A stretch of DNA of 64,000 bases from Bog-473 sp963791995 (GTDB lineage: Bacteria; Actinomycetota; Acidimicrobiia; Acidimicrobiales; RAAP-2), in contig CAWBUQ010000004.1 in the NCBI GenBank assembly GCA_963791995.1, positions 372,001 to 436,000 on the forward strand. Direction: 5' to 3'. Each line of letters begins with the position of its first letter. Position 1 is the first letter of the stretch. Shown here piece after piece: positions 10,214 to 19,546 of the stretch. A model generated the notes under the pieces. It had not been told where the DNA came from, did no database searches, and was given only the letters and a program-made list of their open reading frames with translations. Both the position numbers and the translations under genes were made by a program.

Positions 10214-11541
10214 ATGCAACCGGGAACGTCCACCAACGTCGGTCTTTGTACCGACCGTTCAGCACCTTCGGGGTCCAGCACGCGGACGCGGCACGCGACG
10301 CGCACCTGCCGACGTGCCGGCACCGTCCTGGCCGCCATGGTCGCCGGCCTGCCGCTCGCGCTGATCGCGACATCGCAGACGCCCGCGGCCGCGTCGCCCG
10401 CGCCGATCACCATCGCGTACATCAGTTCGCTCACCGGTGACCGGCGGCTCAGAGGACGGGGACTCGCCGTCGGGCTTCGAGGCACGCCTGGCGCTGCAGA
10501 ACGCTCAGGGTGGCATCGACGGGCACAAGCTCGTCCCGCTCGTGCTCGACGACCAGACCAACCCGGCCAACATCGCCAGCCTGGTGCAAGAGGCCGACTC
10601 CAAGGCCTTCGGCATCGTGTCGCAGAGCCCGCTGTTCTTCCTCGCCGCGAAGTACCCCAACACGGCGGGCGTCCCGGTGACCGGCTCCTACGACGACGGT
10701 CCCGAGTGGGGGACGCAGCCCAATACGAACATGTTCGCCTCCGACGAGGGGAGCGTGGACCCGAAGTACCCCGTCAACACGCAAATCGGGAACTTCCTCA
10801 AGGCGCACGGCGGTACCGTCCTCGCCTCGTACGGCTACGGCATTTCGCCCTCTTCGAGCCGCGCCGCCATCGGCACTGCCGACTCGTTCCAGCACGCCGG
10901 GGGCAAGGTCGGGGTGCTCAACACCTCTGTCCCCTTCGGCAGCGTGGCCTTCACCAGTGATCGCACTGGTGGCCAAGCAGAAGGGAGTCAACGCCATGGT
11001 GCCCGCCATGGACGCCAACTCGAACTACGCGTTGGCCCAGGCTCTGCAGCAGTCGGGCGTCAAGCTCAAGGCCACTCTCTACGCGACGGGCTACCAGCCT
11101 TCCGCCATCAGTTCGCCGGCTTGGAGCACGCTGCAGGGCGCGTACTTCCTGACGCCGTTCCGCCCCTGGCCGCTGGCCAACGCGGGGACCGAGCAGATGC
11201 AGGCCGCCATGGAGAAGTACGCGCACTTCACCAAGAGCCAGTTCCCCGATCTCGGCCAGTACGAAGCGTGGGCAGGAGCCGACCTGATGATCCAGGGACT
11301 CAAGATGGCCGGACCCAACGCGACGCAGGCCACGGTGATCAAGGACCTGCGGAGCATCAAGAACTACACGGCCAACGGACTGCTGCCCCAACCCATCAAC
11401 TACTCGACCATCTTCGGGCACGACCCGGCGCAGACCTGCGCCTGGGTGATGCAGGCCGAGAAGACCGGGTTCGTGGCGATCTCCTCGAAGCCCACGTGCG
11501 GGACCGACATCCCCGGGACGTCGACGGCCAGCTCCTCGTAG
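10214..11541 (+). CDS. Periplasmic-binding-protein-like ABC receptor, LivK type (two frameshifts)
   Basis: ATG 10214 has GGAGG about 9 bp upstream. A secretion signal (TVLAAMVAGLPLALIATSQT) leads into ITIAYISSLTG, the usual first strand of the type I periplasmic-binding fold. Frame breaks near 10440 (GGTG, Gly) and 10952 (ACCA, Thr) are synonymous doublings. Other marks are LVLDDQTNPANIASLVQEA and GAYFLTPFRPWPLAN. It binds the extracellular substrate and delivers it to LivHM/GF. The substrate is unknown; this family also serves aromatic acids, amides and steroid-like acids. Confidence 0.88.
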
Positions 11542-11548
11542 CGGTGAC

Positions 11549-11580
11549 GCATCCCGCCGGCACGTCGGCTGGCGGGATGC
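11549..11580. terminator. Hairpin between convergent genes
   Basis: The 10-bp perfect stem GCATCCCGCC/GGCGGGATGC has a 12-base loop and lies between the livK stop and the stop of the minus-strand gene at 11603. There is no T tract. A bidirectional terminator is the likely role. Confidence 0.6.
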
Positions 11581-11602
11581 GGCGCCGACCGCAACCGCGC
11601 GA

Positions 11603-12640
11603 TCAGCCGAGCGCGCTGGTGGCCGTGGAGCGTTCGAGCATGCCGCCGGCGGTCTCGCCGTCCCAGCTGTAGCGAACGATCGTCTGCTGGAGACGGAGCC
11701 CTTCGCCGACATCAGGTGGCATGATCATGAAGGTCGAGGCAGTGGTCTCGCCTGTGATCTCGGTGGTGGTGCCGGTGAGCGTTTCGAGTACGCACGACAC
11801 ATCCTCGGCCGAGGGGGTCAGGGTCTCCAGCCATGGGGCCCGGACGACACGGGCGGGGATCAGCGCCCCGCTGCCTTCGAAGACATATCCCTCGTTGTAG
11901 GTGTCCTTGCCGTCAGTGCGCGGCGGATAGGCGATGTAACCGAAGCCGCGGCCGCTCGGGAACAGCGCAGCCTGCCATGCGTGTCCTCGGAATCTGGCGA
12001 GTCGCCGGATGCTCTGACGCCGGATCCGGTTGGCGCACCCGTTGAGGACGTAGGTCTCGCCGGCGACCTGGAGCCGGCCGGTGGCCCGGCAGAGCTGTTC
12101 GAAGCGCCACGGGTGACCCATGAGGTCACCCTCTTCCTGTGTGTCGAGCACCCGGCGGGCCTCTTCGATCAGGCCACCGTTCATGAACGGTGGCGCAGCC
12201 GGACGCAGGTCCACGTCGACCTCAATGGGCACCGGGTCTTTGTCACCCTGGAGGGCTCCCTCTATCTGGGCCTCGACGGTGGTGGGCACAGCCTCGCCGC
12301 GCACGCGCAGCTGCAAGTGGCCGAAGGGCTCCTTGAGCTCGAAGGAGAGCGGGCCGGCGCCGAGCACACGGGGCCGGCCATCGGCACCGAGCGGGTCGTG
12401 TACGGCGCCGGAGCCGTACACGTTGAAGACGCGACCGTCGGCGAAGGCGATGTTGACCTGAAGGCCGTGTGTCTCCCACTGGTCGCCCATCGCCTCGACG
12501 CCGATACGCGGCAGGCCGAATGCCCCGGTCTCGTCCCAGATCCACGCGTTCACCGACTCGCGCAGCTCGGGATTGTCGGGTTGCCGTGCGAAGACGAACT
12601 CGAGCTCGTCGCTCAGTCCACCGCTCAGGTCGATCGTCAC
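11603..12640 (-). CDS. Uncharacterised lipocalin-like/DUF7064-type protein
   Basis: GTG 12640 overlaps the stop of the DUF427 gene (GTGA), indicating translational coupling. The 345-aa soluble protein has no signal peptide or membrane segment. Visible blocks are SDELEFVFARQPDNPE near the start, QVNIAFADGRVFNVYGSGAV, ARFRGHAWQAALFPSGRGFG and ERSTATSALG at the end. The overall look, two beta-rich halves with an RGHAWQ core, recalls actinobacterial DUF7064-like proteins found beside acyl-CoA genes. Family membership is from memory and not certain. Function is unknown; ligand or lipid binding is a guess from the fold impression. Confidence 0.7.
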   Translation of the reverse strand: MTIDLSGGLSDELEFVFARQPDNPELRESVNAWIWDETGAFGLPRIGVEAMGDQWETHGLQVNIAFADGRVFNVYGSGAVHDPLGADGRPRVLGAGPLSFELKEPFGHLQLRVRGEAVPTTVEAQIEGALQGDKDPVPIEVDVDLRPAAPPFMNGGLIEEARRVLDTQEEGDLMGHPWRFEQLCRATGRLQVAGETYVLNGCANRIRRQSIRRLARFRGHAWQAALFPSGRGFGYIAYPPRTDGKDTYNEGYVFEGSGALIPARVVRAPWLETLTPSAEDVSCVLETLTGTTTEITGETTASTFMIMPPDVGEGLRLQQTIVRYSWDGETAGGMLERSTATSALG

Positions 12641-13338
12641 GTCGTCGCGTCCTCCTCGAGAGCCGGTGCGGGCAGGTTGTGCCGGAGCGTGACGCGGGCC
12701 GCGTCGAAGCTCAAGAAATGCCCGAGAGGCAACGACTCGGGGAGCGGGTCCTCGTAGCTCCACGCGACATCCGCGACCAGCTGGTCCCCGGTCCGGGCGC
12801 TCCAGTACGTCGCCGTGCCCTTGTAGGGGCAGTACGTCTCCGTGTCGCTCCGTTCGAGGACGTCGGTGCGCACGAGGCGCGGGTCGACGTAGAGACGCGG
12901 GTCGAGTGCGGTCTCGAACACGGCCAGCGTCTCGGTGGCGTCGACCAGCGTGACCCCGCCGACATCGACGCGGAGCCAGCGCTCCGAGCGCAGGCAGTCC
13001 ACGCGGTGGTACGGGTTGCGTGCGTGCCCGTGGACCTGCTCGCCCTCCTCGAACCACGCGTCGACGACGTCCCACTCGACGGTGACGAAGCCAGGTGCGC
13101 CCGGCTCGGGCTGGGTCTCGAGTCCCTGCACGTCGTCTGTGGGGAAGGCATAGAAAGGCGGACGTCCCGGCCGGTGGACCAGGAGCACCCGGTCACTGTC
13201 GACCACCGTGTGCCCGTCCTTGGTCGCCCGCACCCGCCGGCGGAAGGGCTCGATGTACGCGACCTGCTCGGGTATCGGCGCCGTGAAGCGCCCGGCGGGG
13301 CGGCCGCTGAGAGGCCCGCGTCCGGTGGACAGGCTCAC
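12637..13338 (-). CDS. DUF427 domain protein (two DUF427 repeats)
   Basis: The 233-aa protein contains two DUF427 units, at about residues 30-110 (FRRRVRATKDGHTVVDS, HRPGRPPFYAFPTDDV) and 125-215 (RVDVGGVTLVDATETLAV, TYCPYKGTATYWSART). CPYKGTATYW is the family signature. Its ATG overlaps the TGA of the upstream thioesterase fusion, and its own stop overlaps the next GTG. The three genes are thus one tightly coupled unit. The biochemical role of DUF427 is not established. Confidence 0.85.
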   Translation of the reverse strand: MSLSTGRGPLSGRPAGRFTAPIPEQVAYIEPFRRRVRATKDGHTVVDSDRVLLVHRPGRPPFYAFPTDDVQGLETQPEPGAPGFVTVEWDVVDAWFEEGEQVHGHARNPYHRVDCLRSERWLRVDVGGVTLVDATETLAVFETALDPRLYVDPRLVRTDVLERSDTETYCPYKGTATYWSARTGDQLVADVAWSYEDPLPESLPLGHFLSFDAARVTLRHNLPAPALEEDATT

Positions 13339-14609
13339 AGGGCGGTGCGCTCGTCGCGCACGGCGGCGTCGGGAAAGGCCCGGACCATGGCCTCCACGCT
13401 AAAGGAGGCGAGGAGCGTCCCGTCCTCGGCGTGGACCCGGCAATCGGCGTGGGTCATGCCGTCGCCCGCGAAGGTCGAGTGGTGGTGATAGAGCATCCAT
13501 CGGTCGGCGCGAACCTCGCGGTGCAACGAGATCGAGATGTTGTTGATGCCCATCGACAGCGTGCGGTGGGCCTGGTCCTGGCCGATGCCGGCATGCGGGC
13601 GCAGTGCCGCGGCGATCGGCATGTGGCCGGTGAACTGGGCCAGCAGTCCGGCGTGGAGCGCTGCGTCTTCGGGGACATGGCGGAAGCGGACCCAGCAATC
13701 GAGCACCGGCGGGCCGACCGGCGCACCGGAGTCGTTGGTGTACACGTCGCCGGCGACCCTGAGGTCCCGCCCGGTCACCGCCATGTCGTAGGGCGCGCAA
13801 TCGTAGGGACCCGGTACGTCGGGAGGGTCGAGAGCATGCTCGATCAGACTGGGTGCAGTGGTGTCGAGGAGCACCGTGCCGGCTGCGGAGCGGCGGCCGT
13901 CTTGGATGATCCGAACCGCTTGGCCGCTGAACGTGCGTCCGGCACTCAGCTCCTCCATGTCGAAGACGAGCGGGCGGCGAGCGTCCGCGGGCCGGACGAC
14001 GAGAAGGGTGGCGGAGACGGCGCGCCGGCCCGGTGCCAGCCGGCTCGCGGCGACGATCGCCTGCCCCAACATCTGGCTCGCCTCGACCACGGGGCGGCGT
14101 CCGTCAGTGTGCACACCGCCGAGGAACCGACCGTCCCCGTCGGGCTGCACGTCCATGAGCTCGATCAGGTCGGTGGCGTCACCCCAGGTCGGGAAGCGCT
14201 TGATCGACATGTCGCGGGGCTCGGTCCCGGCGTCGCCGTCGACCACCTCCTGGCAGACGCGCTCAGGATCGAACGTGCCGTGGGCGCGCAGTGTCTCGAG
14301 CCCCGCTCCGGGACCGGTGATGAGGCGGAGGGCGGGCTCACCGTGCATGCTCCACCGTTCAGTGGCCCCCTCGCCGCCCGGTGCGTCGTCGTGTCCGTCG
14401 GCGCTCAGGTGGGACCAGACGATGTCGTCACGGGGGAAGTAAAGGGCCGAGGATTCGCCCTCGCGCTGGACGATGAGGCACGCGTCCGACTCGGCCACCA
14501 GCGTCGGGCCGGCCCAGGCGCGCGCCCGGTAGGGGTACGGCTCGATCCTCACCGCCCGACCCTGCTCTGCGGTCAGCGCCGGACGCAAGCCGGCCGTCGG
14601 GCGCAGCAT
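13335..14609 (-). CDS. DUF427 fused to acyl-CoA thioesterase II (TesB-like double hotdog)
   Basis: The N-terminal ~130 residues are a DUF427 unit (RIEPYPYRARAWAGPTLVAE, LYFPRDDIVW). The remaining ~270 form a double-hotdog TesB-type thioesterase: FLGGVHTDGRRPVVEASQML, RTFSGQAVRIIQDGR, a C-terminal GINNISISLHREVRADRW and STFAGDGMTHADCRVHAEDG. It probably hydrolyses an acyl-CoA and so releases CoA or removes dead-end thioesters. It is intact, with no frameshift, and begins the coupled DUF427 unit 4 bp after the SDR stop. Confidence 0.85.
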   Translation of the reverse strand: MLRPTAGLRPALTAEQGRAVRIEPYPYRARAWAGPTLVAESDACLIVQREGESSALYFPRDDIVWSHLSADGHDDAPGGEGATERWSMHGEPALRLITGPGAGLETLRAHGTFDPERVCQEVVDGDAGTEPRDMSIKRFPTWGDATDLIELMDVQPDGDGRFLGGVHTDGRRPVVEASQMLGQAIVAASRLAPGRRAVSATLLVVRPADARRPLVFDMEELSAGRTFSGQAVRIIQDGRRSAAGTVLLDTTAPSLIEHALDPPDVPGPYDCAPYDMAVTGRDLRVAGDVYTNDSGAPVGPPVLDCWVRFRHVPEDAALHAGLLAQFTGHMPIAAALRPHAGIGQDQAHRTLSMGINNISISLHREVRADRWMLYHHHSTFAGDGMTHADCRVHAEDGTLLASFSVEAMVRAFPDAAVRDERTAL

Positions 14610-14613
14610 GTGT

Positions 14614-15387
14614 TCACAGCAGCGACGGCGGGGGTGCCGACCCCGGGGTGGTGCGCGGGGCCACGGTCACCGACGGCACGCTGAGACTGCCGCCGTGGCG
14701 GAGCAGCGAGTCGACCACGGTGACCAGCTCGTCGACCTCAATGAGGCTGTCGCTCAGGTACTTGCGGGCCGCCCACTGGGTGCCGAATTCGATGGCGCGC
14801 TCGGGGTCCCAGTCGTTGGCGAACCCGGTCATGGCGTCACCCTCGCCACCGGCACAGTCGCCGACGACGAGACGGGTGAAGCCGACGGAGGGGTGCTCGG
14901 CCCGCCACGCCTCGACCAGCTTGTCCAGCGCGGCCTTGCTCACGGCGTACGAGCCCAGTCCGGGCCAGGGCGGGGTCTGCGACGCGCTGACCGAGGAGAG
15001 GTACACCGCCACGCCGTTCGTCTCGGTCAGGTGCGGGATCGCAGCCGTCGTCACCAACGCGGCGCCGATCACGTTGGTGTCGAAGACCCGGCGCCACGTC
15101 TCGGCGTCGGTGTCGACCAAGCTGGCCAGGGGCCCGATCGCCGGGGTGTACACCAGTGCGTCCAGGCCACCGAGGTGGGCGACGGCTTCTGCAATGGAGG
15201 CCTGGCACGACTCCGTACTCGTGACGTCGCAGGTCAGGGCCAGCGTGTCGGGTCCGGCCTCTTTGGCTGCATCCTGGAGCCGCTCCTGGCGGCGTGCCAT
15301 GAGGACGGTTTTCGCCCCTCGCTGGGTCAGCCCGATGCCGATGCAGCGTCCGAGCCCGCTCGACGCACCAACCACGACGGTCCGCAC
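14614..15387 (-). CDS. Short-chain dehydrogenase/reductase
   Basis: GTG 15387 has GGGGAGGAA upstream. Classical SDR: cofactor loop VVVGASSGLGRCIG at residues 4-17, LDALVYTPAIG in place of the usual NNAG, catalytic Ser in YLSSVSAS and YAVSK (Tyr-x-x-x-Lys). It is 257 aa and intact. It likely oxidises a hydroxyl of the degraded compound. It is divergent from the mutase gene and shares a 90-bp promoter region with it. Confidence 0.9.
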   Translation of the reverse strand: MRTVVVGASSGLGRCIGIGLTQRGAKTVLMARRQERLQDAAKEAGPDTLALTCDVTSTESCQASIAEAVAHLGGLDALVYTPAIGPLASLVDTDAETWRRVFDTNVIGAALVTTAAIPHLTETNGVAVYLSSVSASQTPPWPGLGSYAVSKAALDKLVEAWRAEHPSVGFTRLVVGDCAGGEGDAMTGFANDWDPERAIEFGTQWAARKYLSDSLIEVDELVTVVDSLLRHGGSLSVPSVTVAPRTTPGSAPPPSLL

Positions 15388-15447
15388 TGTCCGTTCCTCC
15401 CCTTCGACGTGCCGGTAACAATGTTAGTCAGAATCCGAATTGGCATT

Positions 15448-15465
15448 TACTTTGACGTGAAAGTA
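15448..15465. promoter_or_regulatory. Palindrome in the SDR/mutase divergent promoter
   Basis: The perfect inverted repeat TACTTT-GACGTG-AAAGTA has 6-bp arms. Its TTGACG core resembles one half of the region A operator. It lies 13 bp before the mutase GTG and 61 bp before the SDR start. Confidence 0.45.
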
Positions 15466-15477
15466 TCGTGGCCGATT

Positions 15478-17107
15478 GTGGCAGACCGCCGCAGGTGGCA
15501 GGACGAGTTCGATCGCTCCCCTCGCCGTGACGCGCACTTCGAAACGATGTCGGGCCTGCCGCTCGAGCCGGTGTACGGGCCAGACGATGCCGAGTTGCCC
15601 GGGCAGTACCCCTACACCCGCGGGCCCTACGCCTCCATGTACCGCTCGCGCTTGTGGACCATGCGCCAGTTCGCCGGGTTCGGCTCGCCCGAGGACACCA
15701 ACGGCCGCTTCAAGGAACTCCTGCGCGCCGGTGGTGACGGGCTCTCGACCGCCTTCGACATGCCGACGTTGCTCGGGCGGGACAGCGACGACCCGCTGGC
15801 CCGGGGCGAGGTGGGACGCGGCAGGTGTGGCCGTCGACACGTTGGCCGACATGGAGACGCTGTTCTCGGGGATCGACCTCGGCCGCGTCTCCACGTCCAT
15901 GACCATCAATTCGGGGGCGGCCCCGGTGCTCGCCATGTACGTGGGGGTCGCCGACCGGACCGGTGTGGCCCGCGCCGACCTCTCGGGGACGATCCAGAAC
16001 GACATCTTGAAGGAGTACCAGGCGCAGAAGGAGTACGTCTTCCCGCCGCGCCCCTCGGTGCGTCTGGTCACCGACATGATGCGGTTCTGCAGTGCCGAAC
16101 TGCCTCGCTGGCACCCCGTCTCGATCTCGGGTTACCACATCCGCGAGGCGGGATCCACCGCCGCACAGGAGCTCGCCTTCACCTTGGCGAACGGCTTCGC
16201 CTACGTGGAGGCGGCCCTCGCCGCTGGCATGGAGGTGGACGACTTCGCGCCGCGCCTCAGCTTCTTCTTCAACGCCCACATCGACTTCTTCGAGGAGATC
16301 GCGAAGTACCGCGCCGCCAGGCGCCTCTGGGCCCGCTGGATGCACGAGCGTTACGGGGCGACCGACGGGCGCTCCACCCTGCTGCGATTCCACACCCAGA
16401 CCGCCGGCGTGTCACTGACCGCCCAGCAGCCCGAAGTCAATCTGATCCGGGTCGCCGTCGAGGCGCTGGCCGGCGTGCTCGGCGGCACACAGAGCTTGCA
16501 CACCGACGCCTTCGACGAGGCACTGGCCCTTCCCACCGAGCATGCGGCACGGCTCGCGCTGCGCACCCAGCAGGTCATCGCCGAGGAGTCGGGCGTGGTC
16601 CACGTCGCGGACCCGCTGGGCGGCTCGTGGTTCGTCGAAGAGCTCACCGACACCATGGAACGGGAGGCCGAGGCCGTCTTCGCACACCTGCTCGAGGCGG
16701 GTTCGGGGTCCATGCTCGAGGGCGTCTTCGCGTGCATCGACGACGGCTGGTTCGTCTCGGAGATCGCGGACGCCGCCTACGCCTTCCAGTCCAAGATCGC
16801 CCGAGGCGAGTGGCGGCAGGTGGGCGTGAACGCCTACGTCGAGGACGACGGCGTGGCGCCGTCGACCCTGGCGATCGACCCGGCCGTGGAGACGGCGCAG
16901 CTCGAGCGACTGGCCCGGATCAAACAGGAACGCGACGACGACGCCGTGCGCCGCTCGTTGGCGCGCCTGGCCGCCGACGCAGCCGACCCCGGCGTCAACC
17001 TCATGCCGGCGCTGATCGAGGGAGCCCAGGCGATGGTGACCCTCGGCGAGGCCATGGGCGCGCTCGAGGCGGTGTTCGGGATCTACACCGAGCGCCACGT
17101 CGCGTGA
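15478..17107 (+). CDS. Methylmalonyl-CoA mutase family, large (alpha) subunit (one frameshift)
   Basis: The catalytic (beta/alpha)8 subunit of an adenosylcobalamin-dependent acyl-CoA mutase. Signatures: YPYTRGPYASMYRSR with the substrate-stacking Tyr, LWTMRQFAGFGSPEDTN, STAFDMPTLLGRDSD, TIQNDILKEYQAQKEY and SISGYHIREAG with the B12-facing His. One +1 shift at 15817-15820 (CGCG, Arg) precedes AGVAVDTLADM. It is about 542 aa and lacks its own B12 domain, which is encoded by the next gene (GTGA overlap). GTG 15478 is the first in-frame start after the promoter palindrome. Motifs fit methylmalonyl-CoA mutase best, but relatives using other branched CoA esters cannot be excluded. Confidence 0.9.
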
Positions 17108-17520
17108 GCCCGATGGGTGCCGGCGGACGGCCCGTCCGGGTCCTCATGGCCAAAGTAGGACTCGACGGTCATGACCGCGGCCTGCGGGTGGTGGCACGCA
17201 TCCTGCGCGACGCGGGCTGTGAGGTGGTCTACGCCGGTCTGCGCCAGTCCCCCGAGACGATCGCTGCCATGTCGGCCCAGGAGGACGTCGACGTGGTCGG
17301 GATCTCCATGCACAACGGGGCCCACCTCACTCTGGCGCCGGCCGTGGTCGATGCGTTGCGGGGGTCGGGTCTCGAGACGCCGGTGGTCATCGGTGGCATC
17401 GTGCCGCCCGACGACGTGGCCGTTCTGCTCAATGCGGGGGTGGCGGCCGTGCTCGGTCCCGGCGCGTCGAACGAGGAGGTCGTGGCCACCGTGCGCGGCG
17501 CAGCGGGCCTGGTGGCCTGA
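17104..17520 (+). CDS. Cobalamin-binding small subunit of the acyl-CoA mutase
   Basis: GTG 17104 overlaps the large-subunit stop. The 138-aa Rossmann-like B12-binding domain has the base-off motif KVGLDGHDRGLRVVARIL (D-x-H-x-x-G with the cobalt-ligating His), VGISMHNGAHLTL and GGIVPPDDVAVL. It completes a split mutase with the preceding gene. Confidence 0.93.
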   Translation: MSPMGAGGRPVRVLMAKVGLDGHDRGLRVVARILRDAGCEVVYAGLRQSPETIAAMSAQEDVDVVGISMHNGAHLTLAPAVVDALRGSGLETPVVIGGIVPPDDVAVLLNAGVAAVLGPGASNEEVVATVRGAAGLVA

Positions 17521-17531
17521 AGGACCGGCTC

Positions 17532-18050
17532 GTGACCACCAGGACGATTGCGGGCCGCTTGCCCTTTGACCCGATCGCCGAGGCGATGGTGCACTGGCGG
17601 GCGCAGGGCTGGGGTGACGCCACGCGGAACATGGGGGTGGTGACGTCGGTCATCCGCGTGGAGCAGATCCTCTCGGGCCGCGCCGAGGAGGTCGTGCGGA
17701 CTCTCGGGCTGACGTTCGCCCGCTATGAGGTGCTGATGCTCCTTCTCTTCTCCCAGCGCGGCGAGCTGCCCTTGGGCAAGATCGGCGAACGCCTCCAGGT
17801 CGGCGCGGCCAGCGTCACCAATGCGATCGACCGCCTCGAGCGCGACCGTCTGGTCCGCCGGCGGATGAACCCCAACGACGGTCGCGGCGTGCTCGCCGCC
17901 ATCACCAAGCGGGGCCGGGAGCTGGCGCACGAGGCGACCACGGTGCTCAACGAGACGGTCTTCACCCGACTGGAGCTCTCCCAGGCCGACGCCGATGCCC
18001 TCTTTTCGCTCCTGGGCAAGCTCCGGCAGCGGGCCGGGGATTTCGACTGA
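17532..18050 (+). CDS. MarR-family transcriptional regulator
   Basis: GTG 17532 is 11 bp after the mutase small subunit, so probably the same operon. The 172-aa winged helix includes LTFARYEVLMLLLFSQRGELPLG reading into LQVGAASVTNAIDRLERD (recognition helix) and RRMNPNDGRGVLAAITKRG (wing). It is intact. Position suggests control of the mutase and perhaps the P450 downstream by an acyl or aromatic ligand; the target is not shown. Confidence 0.9.
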   Translation: MTTRTIAGRLPFDPIAEAMVHWRAQGWGDATRNMGVVTSVIRVEQILSGRAEEVVRTLGLTFARYEVLMLLLFSQRGELPLGKIGERLQVGAASVTNAIDRLERDRLVRRRMNPNDGRGVLAAITKRGRELAHEATTVLNETVFTRLELSQADADALFSLLGKLRQRAGDFD

Positions 18051-18151
18051 CCCGGCAGAGCCGGGCGCTGGCCGTCGACCGCCCGGCGGCTCCGTCAGCG
18101 GCGTCCTCACCAGGGAGAACGCCCATCCGAACCGGTCGGTCCAAAGTGCTA

Positions 18152-18177
18152 CTCTCCCTGGAGAGAACGCGGTTCTC
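18152..18177. promoter_or_regulatory. Two overlapping inverted repeats upstream of the P450
   Basis: CTCTCC-CT-GGAGAG (18152-18165) overlaps GAGAAC-GCG-GTTCTC (18163-18177), both perfect 6-bp dyads sharing GAG. They lie about 60 bp before the P450 ATG. The second resembles the AAC/GTT half-sites of KstR-type TetR operators but has a 3-bp rather than 2-bp centre. Confidence 0.5.
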
Positions 18178-18237
18178 AGGCCGCCCCAGGCGGCAGCCCG
18201 CACGCACGGCGGCTCTGCACGCCCAAAAGGAGAGTTG

Positions 18238-19528
18238 ATGGGGGAGTTCGACGACATCGATTTCTTCCGGGGGAACGAGCTGATCGCCGACCCCTACCCG
18301 TACTTCGACTTCATGCGCTCGAAGTGTCCCGTGCAGGTCGAGGACAAGCACGGGGTCGTGCATGGTGACCGGGTACGACGAGGCCGTGTCGGTCTACACC
18401 AACACGGCGGCCTTCTCGTCGTGCAACTCCGTCACTGGGCCGTTCCCGGGGTTTCCCGTGCCGCTCGAGGGACACGACGTCAGCGAGCTCATTGAGCAAC
18501 ACCGCGACGAGCTCCCCTTCTGCTGACCAGCTGACGACGATGGACCCGCCGAAGCACAAGGCACATCGTGGTTTGCTGATGCGGCTGATCACGCCGAAGC
18601 GCCTGCGCGAGAACGAGGACTTCATGTGGCGCCACGCCGACCGTCAGATCGACGAGTTCATCGAGCGCGGTGAGTGCGAGTTCATCCGCGACTTCGCCGG
18701 GCCTTTCACGCTCTACGTGATCGCCGACCTGCTCGGCGTGCCCGAAGAGGACCACGAGTGGTTCCGCAACGAACTCCAGGGTGGGGGACGCACAGCGCGA
18801 CCAGGGGCTCGGAAGCACCGGTCGAGCGCACCATGAGCCACTCGCCGCTCGAATTCCTCTACGACCGGCTGACGACCTACGTCGAAGACCGCCGTCGCGA
18901 TCCGCGCGACGACGTGCTTGACCGGCCTGGCCACCGCCACCTTTCCCGACGGCACCATGCCAGAGCCGATCGACGTGGTGCGCGTGGCAGCCAATGTCTT
19001 CTCCGCCGGACAAGAGACCACGGTCCGTCTGCTCGGCTCTGCGCTGCAAATGATCGGCGAGCGCCCCGACATCCAACAGCGCCTGCGTGGGGACGCCGGG
19101 CGGATCCCCGAATTCGTGGAGGAGTGCCTGCGCTTCGAGAGCCCGGTGAAGGGTGATTTCCGGCTGGCCCGGACCGCGACCAACGTCGGGGGCGTCGACG
19201 TCGCCGCCGGCACGTGCCTCATGGTGCTCAACGGAGCGGCGGGTCGCGACCCGCGCCGCTTCGACGCAGCCCGACGAGTTCCGGATGGACCGCGACCAAT
19301 GCCAAGGAGCACCTCGCCTTCGGTCGCGGCCCGCACGCCTGTCCCGGCGGCCCGCTGGCCCGAGCCGAGACCCGCATCAGCATCGACCGGCTCCTGGCCC
19401 GGATGGGGGACATCCGGATTTCCGAGTCGGCGCACGGCCCGGCCGGGGAGCGGCACTACGACTACGTCCCGACCTACATTTTGCGGGGGCTCATGCGGCT
19501 CCACCTCGAGTTCACGCCGGCGGGCTGA
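18238..19528 (+). CDS. Cytochrome P450 (about seven frameshifts)
   Basis: ATG 18238 follows AAAGGAGAG. Diagnostic motifs: the C-helix region PPKHKAHRGLLMRLITPKR, I-helix SAGQETTVRLLG, K-helix ECLRFESP (E-x-x-R), and the heme loop LAFGRGPHACPGG (F-x-x-G-x-H-x-C-x-G). Shifts near 18357 (GTCG), 18523 (TTCT), 18780 (GGTG), 18812 (CTCG), 18917-18920 (CTTG), 19266-19269 (GCAG) and 19295 (CGCG) are all doubled synonymous bases. The corrected length is about 425 aa, typical of bacterial soluble P450s. It probably hydroxylates the island substrate, needing ferredoxin partners not seen here. Confidence 0.9.
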
Positions 19529-19546
19529 AGCGACAGCGGCGGTTGG

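Noticed and set aside
14608..17520. 970-codon plus-strand open frame
   Set aside because: It runs antisense through the SDR and then reads the mutase out of frame; only its last part coincides with the B12 subunit.
5301..19528. Pseudogene decay of the catabolic island
   Set aside because: Corrected frames keep all active-site motifs, and the disruptions are synonymous rather than random.
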